Assembly (NCBI RefSeq): GCF_030412965.1
Contig: NZ_JAUHJQ010000001.1
Coordinates: 150,643 to 214,642, forward strand
Source of the DNA: Nocardioides oceani
GTDB taxonomy: Bacteria > Actinomycetota > Actinomycetes > Propionibacteriales > Nocardioidaceae
Length of the DNA: 64,000 bases
Reading direction: 5' to 3'
In this document: in pieces, positions 52,001 to 60,075 of the stretch
Layout of the letters: every line of letters begins with the position of its first letter
Numbering within the stretch: position 1 is the first letter of the stretch
Translations under genes and position numbers: made by a program
The notes under the pieces: generated by a model
Seen by the model: the letters and a program-made list of their open reading frames with translations, nothing else
What the model was told of the DNA's origin: nothing
Databases searched by the model: none

Positions 52001-52312
52001 CTCGCGCTGCTGGCTGACCGTCAGCGCCAGCGCCGCGCCGTGCTTGCAGCCGACGCCGACGGGGCACGTGCAGTCGCTGTAGAGCTCCCACCGGTCCGGT
52101 GCGCGCACCGCGCAGAGCTCGACCTCGTAGGGCCGCTGCGCCGTGCCGACGACGTTCGCGGTGAGCACGACCTCCTCCGGGTCGTCCGCGCGCAGCACGA
52201 TGTCCTCGACGCGACCCTCGGCGACGTAGGCCAGCGCCCGGTCGACCGTCCCGCGGTCGAAGGAGCGCAGCACCATCGACTCGTCGAGGTCCGGCAGTGG
52301 CGTCTGGGACAC
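49001..52312 (-). CDS. SWIM-domain SNF2-family helicase
   Basis: 1103 residues from GTG 52312, which follows GGAGGGGCC. A SWIM zinc finger [11 protein letters not shown] is at about residues 85-95, then a long variable region of about 530 residues. The SNF2 ATPase has Walker A [9 protein letters not shown] with Lys674, DEAQQ, the LTGTPFENR motif, and helicase C motifs [28 protein letters not shown]. Actinobacterial members are thought to remodel nucleoprotein or act in repair. Convergent with selB. Confidence 0.92.
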   Translation of the reverse strand: [1103 protein letters not shown]

Positions 52313-52499
52313 GGCCCCTCCTGTCGCGTCGTGGTCTCGGCCTTCGTCGCGACGATCATGCCGCGAGGCGCCGACACCAGCGCGATCGGCGGGCGCGCCC
52401 TGTGGACGACGCCCGCGCACGGTCCGCGGCGCTCAGGTCTCAACGCCTCCGAGCGCCGGTTGTTCCCGTCCGACCCGGCGCGACCCGGGCAGGAACGAC
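52313..52499. other. Upstream region of the SNF2 gene, no gene seen
   Basis: The 456-bp gap to the M6 protease has no convincing reading frame. This left part holds the SNF2 upstream region and CTGTGGACGAC at 52400-52410, the 11-mer also found near 10632 and 20797. The right part contains three hairpins, listed separately. Confidence 0.5.
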
Positions 52500-52590
52500 G
52501 CCGGCCCGCCCTCCAGGGGGACCGAGGGCGGGCCGGCTGTTCCGTGAGGATCGCCGTCCGGCCCCACAGGGGGGACCGAGGCCGGGCGGC
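52500..52590. repeat. Two related GC-rich hairpins
   Basis: First hairpin 52500-52537: a 14-bp perfect stem GCCGGCCCGCCCTC and complement. Second 52553-52590: arms GCCGTCCGGCC and GGCCGGGCGGC with one G-T pair. Both loops contain AGGGGGACCGAGG-like sequence, so the pair looks like a duplicated element. They may act as terminators or a dispersed repeat. Confidence 0.65.
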
Positions 52591-52709
52591 GTTCCGGAAG
52601 GTGTATCGATCGTCACCTGTCGCCACCCCCGGTCCCCGTTACATGGACCTCCGACTGGTCTGGACCAGGATCAGCCGGCAGGCCGCGTCACGCAGGCGGG
52701 CGGCAACGC

Positions 52710-52748
52710 AGGAGGGGCCCGGCGCGAACCTCGCGCCGGGTCCCTCCT
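52710..52748 (-). terminator. Terminator of the M6 protease gene
   Basis: An 18-bp stem with one G-U pair, starting AGGAGGGGCCCGGCGCGA, and a 3-nt loop lies 20 bp beyond the protease stop. Confidence 0.75.
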
Positions 52749-52767
52749 GGTGCGGAGCGGTGTCGGG

Positions 52768-55098
52768 TCAGTTGACCCGGACCGTCATGAACCCCTGCTT
52801 GGTGTTGCTGTTGACCACGCGGATGGCGGTGCCGGTGCCACCGACGACGACGCTGCCCTGCGGGTTCGCGACGTCGTAGTAGCGGTTCGGATCGCTGTCG
52901 TCGAAGACCGGCGACTGCTGGACCGAGGGCACCTCGAGGGTGGTCATCCCCGCAGCCGTCTCGCGGTGCAGCGAGAGGGCGTCGGTGCGCTCGAGGCCGA
53001 AGGTGGCGTCGAACGAGCCGATCCGGTTGCGGGCGATGGTGCCGTCCGACCAGCGCAGCGCCGCGGCGTCGGCGTCGACCGGGAGGGCCTGGCCGCCACC
53101 GGGGTGCGAGCTGGTGTTGTTGTCGCCGAAGAGGCTGTTGACGTACCAGACGAGCATGCCGTTCTGGTACGGGAAGCGCTCCACCCGGTCAGGCGCCGTG
53201 ACGCCCCAGCCGAAGTTGTACGGGCCCTCCGCGAGGGTGGTGTCGTAGCCGGCGTACTGGCGGTTCTCGGCGATGTAGTAGTGCGTGTACTCCGTCGTGT
53301 AGCTGCCGTCCACGACCGTCGTCCAGCCGTCGAGCGTCCACGCGGTCTCGCCGTCCTCGAACGAGGTCTGCAGGGCCGAGCCCACCGCGACGTCGTCGAC
53401 CTTGAGGCCGAGCTCGTGCACGCCGGCGTCGTTGACCATGCGGAACCGGACCTGCGCCTGCTTCCCGGCGTACGCCGCCAGGTCGGCCGTCAGCTCGACC
53501 CACTGGCCCGCCGAGCTGCCGGTGATCCCGTGGCCGTCGTTCTGCGCGTTGGGGTCGGTGTCGGTCGACAGGTTGGTCGCCAGCGGGGTGAACGTCGCAC
53601 CACCGTCGGTGGAGATCTCCGCGTAGGCGTAGTCCCAGTCTTCCTCGATCGCGTAGTCGACCTTCGCGCTCAGCGTGCCCGCCTCCGGCACCGTGAAGGA
53701 CGGGCTGGTGGCGGTGGCGGTCCGGTCGTCGCCGTTGCCCGAGTAGAGGTACCGCGACCCGGTGGCGGCGTCGCCGATCTCGTTCTCCTGCGTGCCGTTG
53801 GGCAGGTTGACCACGACCGCCTGCGGGTTCTTCGTGGCGTGGTGGGCCGGGCCGAGCTTGAGCTCGCGCGTGGCGCCGGCGTCGACGGTGGCGTGGTCGA
53901 GCCAGCCGAGGAACAGCTTCTCGTGCGGGCCCATGGAGTTCGGGAGCGTGCCGATCGCGCCGTGCTCCTCACGGCTGAGCCACGAGCCGGAGCTCATCAG
54001 GGTCCAGAACGCGGTGCCGTTCTCCCCACCCTCGGTGTCGTAGAAGTCCGGCAGGCCGAGGTCGTGGGCGAACTCGTGCGCGAAGACGCCGAGGCCGCCG
54101 TTCTCCGGCTCGGTGGTGTAGTCGCGGATCCACAGGCCGGTGTTCCCGATCTGCACGCCGCCCTGCTTGGCGCCCTCGGGGCCGACGCGGCCGCTCGGGT
54201 TGGCGGCCCAGCGGTGGGACCAGATGGCCGACTCCGGGGCGCCGGCCTCCTCGCCCTCGCCGGCGTGGATCGCCTGGAAGTGGTCGATGTAGCCGTCGGG
54301 CTCGGCGAAGTCGCCGTCACCGTCGTGGTCGAAGCGGTCCCAGACGTCGAAGCGCTGGAGGTAGGCCTTCAGGTCGGCGTCGGTCTTGCCGGCGGCCTTC
54401 TGCGCCTGCACCCAGGCGGTGGCGGAGTCGCTGATGAAGCGGGTCATGTCGCGGTTGGACTCGGTCTGGCCGTAGCTGGCCGAGCTGTAGGGCACCGTCA
54501 CCCAGTCGCTCACGTCGCCCTCGACGTCGAAGCGGCCCGACGACATCTCGTCGTACGCCTGGCGGAACGACGCGCCACCCTCCTCGGGCATGCCGTGGAA
54601 GAACATGTCCATGAAGTGCGAGCGGTCGAAGGTCGGACGCCAGTAGGTGCTGTTGTCGCCCTCCCCCGGCTCCTCGATCTGGTCGTGGCGCGGCCCGGCG
54701 GGCTCGGCCGGGTAGCGCGGGTCGACCTGGTCGCCGAAGTCGACGAGGAAGGAGAGCAGCTGCGCGGTCTCCTGGGTGCCGTACTCGACCCACTGGCCGG
54801 GCGCGACCTTGACCGAGTCCGAGCCGCCCCGGTCCTGGGGCTTGATCTTGCCGGTGGCGACGAGCTCGGCGACCCGAGCCTTGGCGGCCCGGCGCTTGTC
54901 CTCGCGCGCGTCGGTGCGGTCGTCGGGCTTGACCTTGCCGGTCTTCCCGGGCGCGCTGCCGGGAGCCTGGTCCGCCGTGTGCAGGGTGGTGGCGTCGGGA
55001 TGGGCCGCCGGGGTCGCCGTGGCTGCTCCGGGGACGACCGTGGCCGCGAGCCCGAGGGCCGCGGCCACGCCGAAGACGCTGGTGATGCGTCGGTTCAC
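52768..55098 (-). CDS. Secreted M6-family metalloprotease (immune inhibitor A type)
   Basis: 776 residues from GTG 55098, chosen for GGAGG five bases upstream. A signal peptide runs to about ATATP. The propeptide (residues about 30-90) leads to the catalytic domain with zinc site HEFAHDLG at H341, E342 and H345 and GLPDFYDTEGG following. FDHDGDGDF could bind calcium. The C-terminal half contains a MAM/jelly-roll-like domain (ITGSSAGQWVELTADLAAYAGKQAQVRFR). It should degrade extracellular proteins. Tail-to-tail space carries a strong terminator. Confidence 0.9.
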   Translation of the reverse strand: MNRRITSVFGVAAALGLAATVVPGAATATPAAHPDATTLHTADQAPGSAPGKTGKVKPDDRTDAREDKRRAAKARVAELVATGKIKPQDRGGSDSVKVAPGQWVEYGTQETAQLLSFLVDFGDQVDPRYPAEPAGPRHDQIEEPGEGDNSTYWRPTFDRSHFMDMFFHGMPEEGGASFRQAYDEMSSGRFDVEGDVSDWVTVPYSSASYGQTESNRDMTRFISDSATAWVQAQKAAGKTDADLKAYLQRFDVWDRFDHDGDGDFAEPDGYIDHFQAIHAGEGEEAGAPESAIWSHRWAANPSGRVGPEGAKQGGVQIGNTGLWIRDYTTEPENGGLGVFAHEFAHDLGLPDFYDTEGGENGTAFWTLMSSGSWLSREEHGAIGTLPNSMGPHEKLFLGWLDHATVDAGATRELKLGPAHHATKNPQAVVVNLPNGTQENEIGDAATGSRYLYSGNGDDRTATATSPSFTVPEAGTLSAKVDYAIEEDWDYAYAEISTDGGATFTPLATNLSTDTDPNAQNDGHGITGSSAGQWVELTADLAAYAGKQAQVRFRMVNDAGVHELGLKVDDVAVGSALQTSFEDGETAWTLDGWTTVVDGSYTTEYTHYYIAENRQYAGYDTTLAEGPYNFGWGVTAPDRVERFPYQNGMLVWYVNSLFGDNNTSSHPGGGQALPVDADAAALRWSDGTIARNRIGSFDATFGLERTDALSLHRETAAGMTTLEVPSVQQSPVFDDSDPNRYYDVANPQGSVVVGGTGTAIRVVNSNTKQGFMTVRVN

Positions 55099-55300
55099 GT
55101 GTTCCTCCGAGATGGTTCCGAGACGGTCGCGCGGGGGCACGACCGGCGATCACCGACCACCCGGGAGGCCCCGGCCGGAAGGACTGCGGAGGTTTCGGAG
55201 GCGGTTCGTTACGCATTCGAGACCGACGGCGTGCCGGTGTCACACCGGCCTCTACCCCAGGGTGCGGCCGGACCGCATCCGCCCTTTCGGGCGAGGCCGC

Positions 55301-55387
55301 GACCGCCGGACGTACCGAGGTGCCACCGAGCGGCGCGTCCCCGCAGGGGCGGAGGCGCGTCGAGGAGGTTCGGTACGTCCGGCGGTC
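55301..55387 (-). terminator. 18-bp inverted repeat downstream of the NlpC/P60 gene
   Basis: Perfect arms GACCGCCGGACGTACCGA and TCGGTACGTCCGGCGGTC flank 51 bp that contain CCCCGCAGGGG. It ends 10 bp after the NlpC/P60 stop and is probably its terminator, unusually with a large structured loop. Between here and the M6 start (55099-55300) no gene is visible; this is M6 upstream region. Confidence 0.65.
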
Positions 55388-55396
55388 AGGAGCGGG

Positions 55397-55951
55397 TCAG
55401 CGGACCCGGCCGAAGAAGTGGCTGCGGGTCCAGATCTGCGCCCGGGTGACGCGCTTGCCGGAGCCGGGCGCGTGCCAGATGCGGTTGCCGCCGGCGTACA
55501 CCGCGACGTGGTAGACGCTGCCGCCGTCGTGGAAGAACACCAGGTCGCCGGGGCGGGCGGCCGCGCGGCTGATCCGGCGGGTGCGACCGACCTGCGCGCC
55601 GGAGTTGTGCGGGAGCCGCTCGCCGATCGCGACGCGGTAGACGAACTGGGTCAGGCCGGAGCAGTCGAAGCGGTGCGGGCCGGCGGCGCCGTAGGAGTAC
55701 GGGTCGCCGTTCTGGCGGCGGACGATGCGCATGAGCCGCTCGCCGCGGGTGGGGCGGGTCTTGCGCTGGCGCTCGGTGGTGCGCTGGCCGTCGAGCTTCG
55801 AGCCGTCGCTCGTGGACGCGCCGGAGGGGGCGGCGTTCGCCGTCGGCGAGAGCGGGCTGACGCCGACGGCGAGGCTGAGGGTCAGCGCGGCGGTCAGGGC
55901 GACGAATAGCAGGCGGGCACGCAGCAGCGTGCCGGTGAAGGCATGGTTCAC
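55397..55951 (-). CDS. Secreted NlpC/P60 peptidoglycan hydrolase
   Basis: 184 residues from GTG 55951. A signal peptide ends near TANAAP. The NlpC/P60 domain (residues about 70-184) has nucleophile Cys97 in HRFDCSGLTQFVY, His148 in SVYHVAVYAGG and His160 as third residue. It should cut D-Glu-mesoDAP or related stem-peptide bonds during wall growth. A c-di-AMP riboswitch precedes it, the same arrangement as for several actinobacterial wall hydrolases, so it is probably controlled by that messenger. Confidence 0.92.
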   Translation of the reverse strand: MNHAFTGTLLRARLLFVALTAALTLSLAVGVSPLSPTANAAPSGASTSDGSKLDGQRTTERQRKTRPTRGERLMRIVRRQNGDPYSYGAAGPHRFDCSGLTQFVYRVAIGERLPHNSGAQVGRTRRISRAAARPGDLVFFHDGGSVYHVAVYAGGNRIWHAPGSGKRVTRAQIWTRSHFFGRVR

Positions 55952-55968
55952 GGGGTCGTTCCTCGGCG

Positions 55969-56125
55969 ATCGCCTGCGGAAGTGGTCCTGTCGGATTCGG
56001 GCGCCGTGCCCGGCCGAGCGCTGCTCGGCTTCACCCCAAGCCCTCCCCCGCCGCGGCGGTGGTGGGCGTCCTGCTCGGGTCTCCCGCGCCCGTCTCTGCT
56101 TCCTGTGTCGATGGTTCCTGGCGAC
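55969..56125 (-). ncRNA. Cyclic di-AMP riboswitch (ydaO-yuaA type)
   Basis: On the minus strand the stretch opens with GTCGCC (56125-56120) and closes with GGCGAT (55974-55969), which pair as P1. Conserved elements follow in order: CGGGAGACCCG, CTTGGGGTGAA (about 56040-56030), CCGAATCCGACAG (56000-55988), then CCGCAGGCGAT. These match the T. tengcongensis and rpfA ydaO riboswitches. It ends 17 nt before the NlpC/P60 start, with GAGGAACG as ribosome site. In this class c-di-AMP turns expression off. The rest of the 361-bp gap (56126-56311) holds only the upstream regions of the two divergent genes. Confidence 0.82.
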
Positions 56126-56311
56126 GTGACGGGCCTCGGCGCGGTCCAGGTTCGTGGTGCGGCCGACCCGGCTCGAGCCTGCGGACGGCGCCCACCACGG
56201 TCACAGCCAAGAGGTCTCTCACCAAGCCGCCGCGCCCGTGACGTCCCTCACCCGAGGGCTCCGCGGGGCGGCCGCGGAGGCGCCCAGGGAGGGTCGGTAC
56301 CGTCGAGAGGG

Positions 56312-57109
56312 ATGGCTGACGAGGACACCACCAGACCCGATCCCGGGCTCGACATCGACTGGCTCAAGACGATCGCCGGCGCGCTCGCCGCGATCACGAC
56401 GGCCGTCCTGCTCTCGACCCTCGGCGCCGCCGGCACGCTCATCGGCGCCGCACTGGGCTCGGTCGCGGCGACCGTCGGCACCGCCGTCTACAGCCAGGGG
56501 CTCGCCCGCTCGAAGGCGCGGCTCGCCGCCGTCCAGGAGCAGGCGTTGCACAAGGTGGGCGCGGCGCAGGAGGAGGTGCGCCGTGCCGCCCGGCGCGGGG
56601 ACGCCTCGCGGTTGCCGCGGGCCGAGGCCCGGTTGGCCGAGGCCGCCGACGCGCTCGACCCCTCGGACGAGGAGACCCCGGCCGAGGCGGCCACCCCGTC
56701 GTGGCGGGAGCGGCTCGCCGTGCTCCCGTGGAAGCGGATCGCCCTCGTCGCCGGCGGCCTGTTCCTGCTCGTCGTGGTGGTGATCAGCCTCTTCGAGGCG
56801 CTCACCGGCCGCACGGTCTCCTCCTACACCGGCGGCTCGGACTCCGACGGCGGCACCTCGATCACCCGGATCACCGGCGGCGGGTCGTCCGACGACGCCC
56901 CGGACCGCGACGAGGCCCCGGGCCCGGGCGAGCCGAGCGACGGCGTCGAGCCGACCGACGGCGCGACCCCCTCCGGCGAGCCGACCGACGCGGCGCCGAC
57001 CGAGGAGCCGGCCGAGGAGCCGTCGGACGAGCCGACCCCCGAGGCCCCGACGCCGACCCCGCCCGCCGAGCCGAGCGTCCCCGTCCCCAGCCCGACCACG
57101 GCCCCCTGA
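56312..57109 (+). CDS. Membrane protein with acidic Pro-rich tail, unknown
   Basis: 265 residues from ATG 56312. Two N-terminal hydrophobic segments (about 20-65), a charged helical stretch with QEQALHKVGAAQEEVRRAARRG, one strong transmembrane segment IALVAGGLFLLVVVVISLFEAL at about 146-168, then a tail of about 95 residues rich in Asp, Glu, Pro, Ser and Thr. The tail is likely outside the cell and wall-crossing. No family recognised. Confidence 0.65.
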   Translation: MADEDTTRPDPGLDIDWLKTIAGALAAITTAVLLSTLGAAGTLIGAALGSVAATVGTAVYSQGLARSKARLAAVQEQALHKVGAAQEEVRRAARRGDASRLPRAEARLAEAADALDPSDEETPAEAATPSWRERLAVLPWKRIALVAGGLFLLVVVVISLFEALTGRTVSSYTGGSDSDGGTSITRITGGGSSDDAPDRDEAPGPGEPSDGVEPTDGATPSGEPTDAAPTEEPAEEPSDEPTPEAPTPTPPAEPSVPVPSPTTAP

Positions 57110-57367
57110 CGGCCCCCTCAGCGGCCACGGTCGTCCGGCGGGTCAACAGCAGGTAAAGGAATTCCTGCGGCGCAGGCCGCTCCAAGCGGACCTCACCACG
57201 AAAACTGGCCCGATCGACGACGGATCCTCCGGTGACGCGGAGGGCGAGCCACCCCCGAACGGGTGAGCGGTCCCGGGCGTCGTGACCTGGCGGAAACACG
57301 GCGCAGGTCGACTTCGGCCGCGGCCCCCGCCTCGAGGGAGGCCGCTCCCCTCGTCTCGAAGGACACC

Positions 57368-59338
57368 ATGTCGACTCTGCCCCGCCGGTCCCGTCTCCGG
57401 CAGCACTCCCGTCTCGTCCGCGTCGCCGGCGCCGCCGCCGTCGCGGCGTCCCTGTCCACCACCGCGCTGCTCGCGCCCACCGCCGCGACCGGCGCCGCCC
57501 CCGCCCCGACCACGGCGGTGGCCGCGGCGTCCCCGACCACGCTGCCGGGCGGGCTGGAGCTCTCCACGGCGAGCATCGAGGACCTCCAGGCCGGCCTCAC
57601 CGCCGGCGCGTTCACCTCCGTCGACCTGGTCGAGGCCTACCTCGCGCGGATCGACGCGATCAACTACCACGGCCCGCGGCTCAACGCCGTCCGCCAGCTG
57701 TCCAGCACCGCGCTCGCCCAGGCGGAGGCCGCCGACCGGGCGCGGGCGGCCGGTCAGGCGGAGGGTCCTCTGTTCGGGATCCCGATCCTCGTCAAGGACA
57801 ACATCGACGTCGCCGGCCTGCCGACCACGGCCGGCAACGTGGCGCTCGCCAACTCCTACCCCGCCGCCGACGCGCCGCTTGCCGCCTCGCTGGAGGAGGC
57901 CGGCGCGATCATCCTCGGCAAGCTGAACCTCACCGAGTTCGCCAACTACATGACCAGCGGGATGCCGGCGGGCTACAGCTCGCTGGGCGGCCAGGTGCTC
58001 AACGCCTACGACCTGTCCCAGACCCCGAGCGGGTCCAGCGCCGGCTCGGGCGTCGCCGCGTCGACCGCGATGGCGGCGGCGACGGTCGGCACCGAGACCT
58101 CCGGCTCCATCCTCAGCCCGTCCAACGCCAACTCGCTGGTCGGCATCAAGCCGACCGTCGGGCTGATCAGCCGCACCGGCGTCATCCCGATCTCGGCGTC
58201 CCAGGACACCGCCGGCCCGATGACGCGCTCGGTGTACGACGCCGCCGCCGTCCTCACCGGCCTCACCACCGGCGCCGACCCCGAGGACCCGGCCACCCAG
58301 GACGAGGTGTCGGAGACGTACGACGACGTCGACTACACCGCGAGCATCGACGACACCGCCCTCACGGGGGTCCGCCTCGGGTACATCGCCTCCACCAACG
58401 AGACCTACCTCGCCGCGCTCGACGTGCTGCGCGCGCAGGGCGCCGAGCTGGTCGAGGTCACCGCGCCGGCGAACACGACCGCGCCCGGCATCCTCACCTA
58501 CGAGTTCCGCCGCGACCTGAACGCCTACCTGTCCCGGCTGCCCGCCGACGCACCGATGACGTCGCTGGCCGACATCATCGAGTACAACTCCGAGCACGCC
58601 GCGGTCGCGCTGAAGTTCGGCCAGACCCTCCTGACCGCCTCCCAGGACGTCGACCTCGCCGACCCGGCCACCGCGGCGGCGTACGAGGCGGCGCGCGAGC
58701 AGGGCCTCACCGAGACCCGGGCCGCGATCGACGCGGTGCTCGAGAGCAACGACGTCGAGGCCATCGTCAGCAACGCCGGCACGACGGGGATCGGCGCGCG
58801 CGCCGGCTACCCGTCGCTCACCCTGCCCGCCGGCTACACGCCCGCGAACCGTCGCCCGGTGGCGATCACCTTCCTCGGCGCCCCCTACACCGAGCAGAAG
58901 CTGATCGGGTTCGCCTCCGACTACGAGGCGGCCGCCGACGTCTGGCGCGCGCCGGAGGAGATCAACCCGACCGCCTTCGCCTGCACGCCGCTCGCGCACC
59001 CCGACTCCGCCGCGTCCTGCGACGAGCCGACCGAGGTCGACACGCCCGCGCGCAGCGTCACCCTCGCCACGCTGGTGCGCGAGCAGGTCCGCACGGGCCA
59101 GCGCGGCAAGGTGCGCGTCGCCGTGGCGGCCGGCTCCACCGTCCCGACGGGCCGGGTCCGCGTGACCGAGCGCGGCGCGACGGTCGGCTCGGTCCGGCTG
59201 AACGGCGCCGGCCGTGGCGTCGTCACCCTGAAGCCGCTCGGCGTCGGCAAGCACCGGCTCGTCGTGACGTACGTCGGCAAGGCCGGCGTCCGCGCCTCCT
59301 CGGACAAGGTCACGCTTACCGTGCGCAAGCGCCGCTGA
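57368..59338 (+). CDS. Secreted amidase with C-terminal Ig-like domain
   Basis: 656 residues from ATG 57368 (AAGGA upstream). Signal peptide to about ATGAAP. The amidase-signature triad is Lys143 (ILVKDNID), Ser223 (PSGSSAGSG) and Ser247 (TSGSI). The C-terminal 100 residues form a basic Ig-like domain (RGKVRVAVAAGSTVPTGRVRV, GKHRLVVTYVG) similar to the end of the protein at 44853-45719. It should hydrolyse an amide outside the cell. The 258-bp upstream gap shows no gene. Confidence 0.9.
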   Translation: MSTLPRRSRLRQHSRLVRVAGAAAVAASLSTTALLAPTAATGAAPAPTTAVAAASPTTLPGGLELSTASIEDLQAGLTAGAFTSVDLVEAYLARIDAINYHGPRLNAVRQLSSTALAQAEAADRARAAGQAEGPLFGIPILVKDNIDVAGLPTTAGNVALANSYPAADAPLAASLEEAGAIILGKLNLTEFANYMTSGMPAGYSSLGGQVLNAYDLSQTPSGSSAGSGVAASTAMAAATVGTETSGSILSPSNANSLVGIKPTVGLISRTGVIPISASQDTAGPMTRSVYDAAAVLTGLTTGADPEDPATQDEVSETYDDVDYTASIDDTALTGVRLGYIASTNETYLAALDVLRAQGAELVEVTAPANTTAPGILTYEFRRDLNAYLSRLPADAPMTSLADIIEYNSEHAAVALKFGQTLLTASQDVDLADPATAAAYEAAREQGLTETRAAIDAVLESNDVEAIVSNAGTTGIGARAGYPSLTLPAGYTPANRRPVAITFLGAPYTEQKLIGFASDYEAAADVWRAPEEINPTAFACTPLAHPDSAASCDEPTEVDTPARSVTLATLVREQVRTGQRGKVRVAVAAGSTVPTGRVRVTERGATVGSVRLNGAGRGVVTLKPLGVGKHRLVVTYVGKAGVRASSDKVTLTVRKRR

Positions 59339-59357
59339 CCCGCTCCAGCCCCACGCA

Positions 59358-59389
59358 CCAGGGCGGCGACCGATCGGTCGCCGCCCTGG
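59358..59389. terminator. Perfect 32-bp palindrome terminator
   Basis: CCAGGGCGGCGACCGA and its exact complement meet with no spacer, 20 bp after the amidase stop and 26 bp before the next gene. The RNA would form a 14-bp stem with a 4-nt loop. Confidence 0.75.
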
Positions 59390-59414
59390 TCCGCGTGCGG
59401 GGTACCGCTCCGGC

Positions 59415-60062
59415 ATGGCCGCCCCCGACGTACCCCGCTCGACCGTCCGGGCGCTCCTCGACCGGCACGGCGTGACGTACGCCGAGGACGCCGGGATCGC
59501 GCTGGCCGACGAGCCGGCGCCGTTGTGGCAGCTGCTCGTGCTGACCCTGCTGCTGTCGGCGCGGATCCGGTCCGAGGTCGCCGTGGCGGCCGCCCGCGAG
59601 CTGTTCGCCGCCGGCTGCACCACGCCCCAGCGGACGCGGGACACCGCGCGCCGGACCCTCGTGGCCGCCCTCGGGCGGGGCGGCTACCGCCGCTACGACG
59701 AGCGCACCTCGACCCAGCTCGGCGAGCTCGCCGCGAAGGTGCTCGACGACTGGTCCGGGGACCTGCGCCGGATGCACGAGCAGAGTGACGACGTGCCGGC
59801 GCTGGAGGCGGCGCTGCAGGAGTTCACCGGCATCGGCCCGGCCGGCGCGGCGATCTTCGTCCGCGAGGTGCAGGGCGTCTGGCCCGACGTCGCGCCGTAC
59901 GTCGACGGGCTGGCCGCGCGGGGCGCCGACCGTCTCGGGCTGCCCGTCGCGCCCGAGCGGCTCGGCGCCCTCGTCGACCCGGCGGACCTCCCCCGCCTCG
60001 TCGCCGGGTGCGTGCGAGCCGCGCGGAGCAAGGCGGTCGTCGCGGACGTCCGCCCGCGCTGA
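59415..60062 (+). CDS. HhH-GPD (endonuclease III-like) DNA glycosylase homologue
   Basis: 215 residues from leaderless ATG 59415 (TACCGC six bases before). All-helical, with WQLLVLTLLLSARIRSEVAVAAARELFA like the Nth core and helix-hairpin-helix EFTGIGPAGAAIFVREVQ. The conserved Asp appears in PYVDG. The catalytic Lys of Nth (in the GVGRKTA hairpin) is replaced by Ala, and no C-terminal Fe-S cysteines exist. It may be a lyase-free glycosylase or only DNA binding. Converges on phoD. Confidence 0.65.
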   Translation: MAAPDVPRSTVRALLDRHGVTYAEDAGIALADEPAPLWQLLVLTLLLSARIRSEVAVAAARELFAAGCTTPQRTRDTARRTLVAALGRGGYRRYDERTSTQLGELAAKVLDDWSGDLRRMHEQSDDVPALEAALQEFTGIGPAGAAIFVREVQGVWPDVAPYVDGLAARGADRLGLPVAPERLGALVDPADLPRLVAGCVRAARSKAVVADVRPR

Positions 60063-60075
60063 CCGCCCCGCCAGG

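Noticed and set aside
49166..52879. A 1237-codon plus-strand frame opposite the SNF2 gene
   Set aside because: No motifs and biased composition; antisense shadow.
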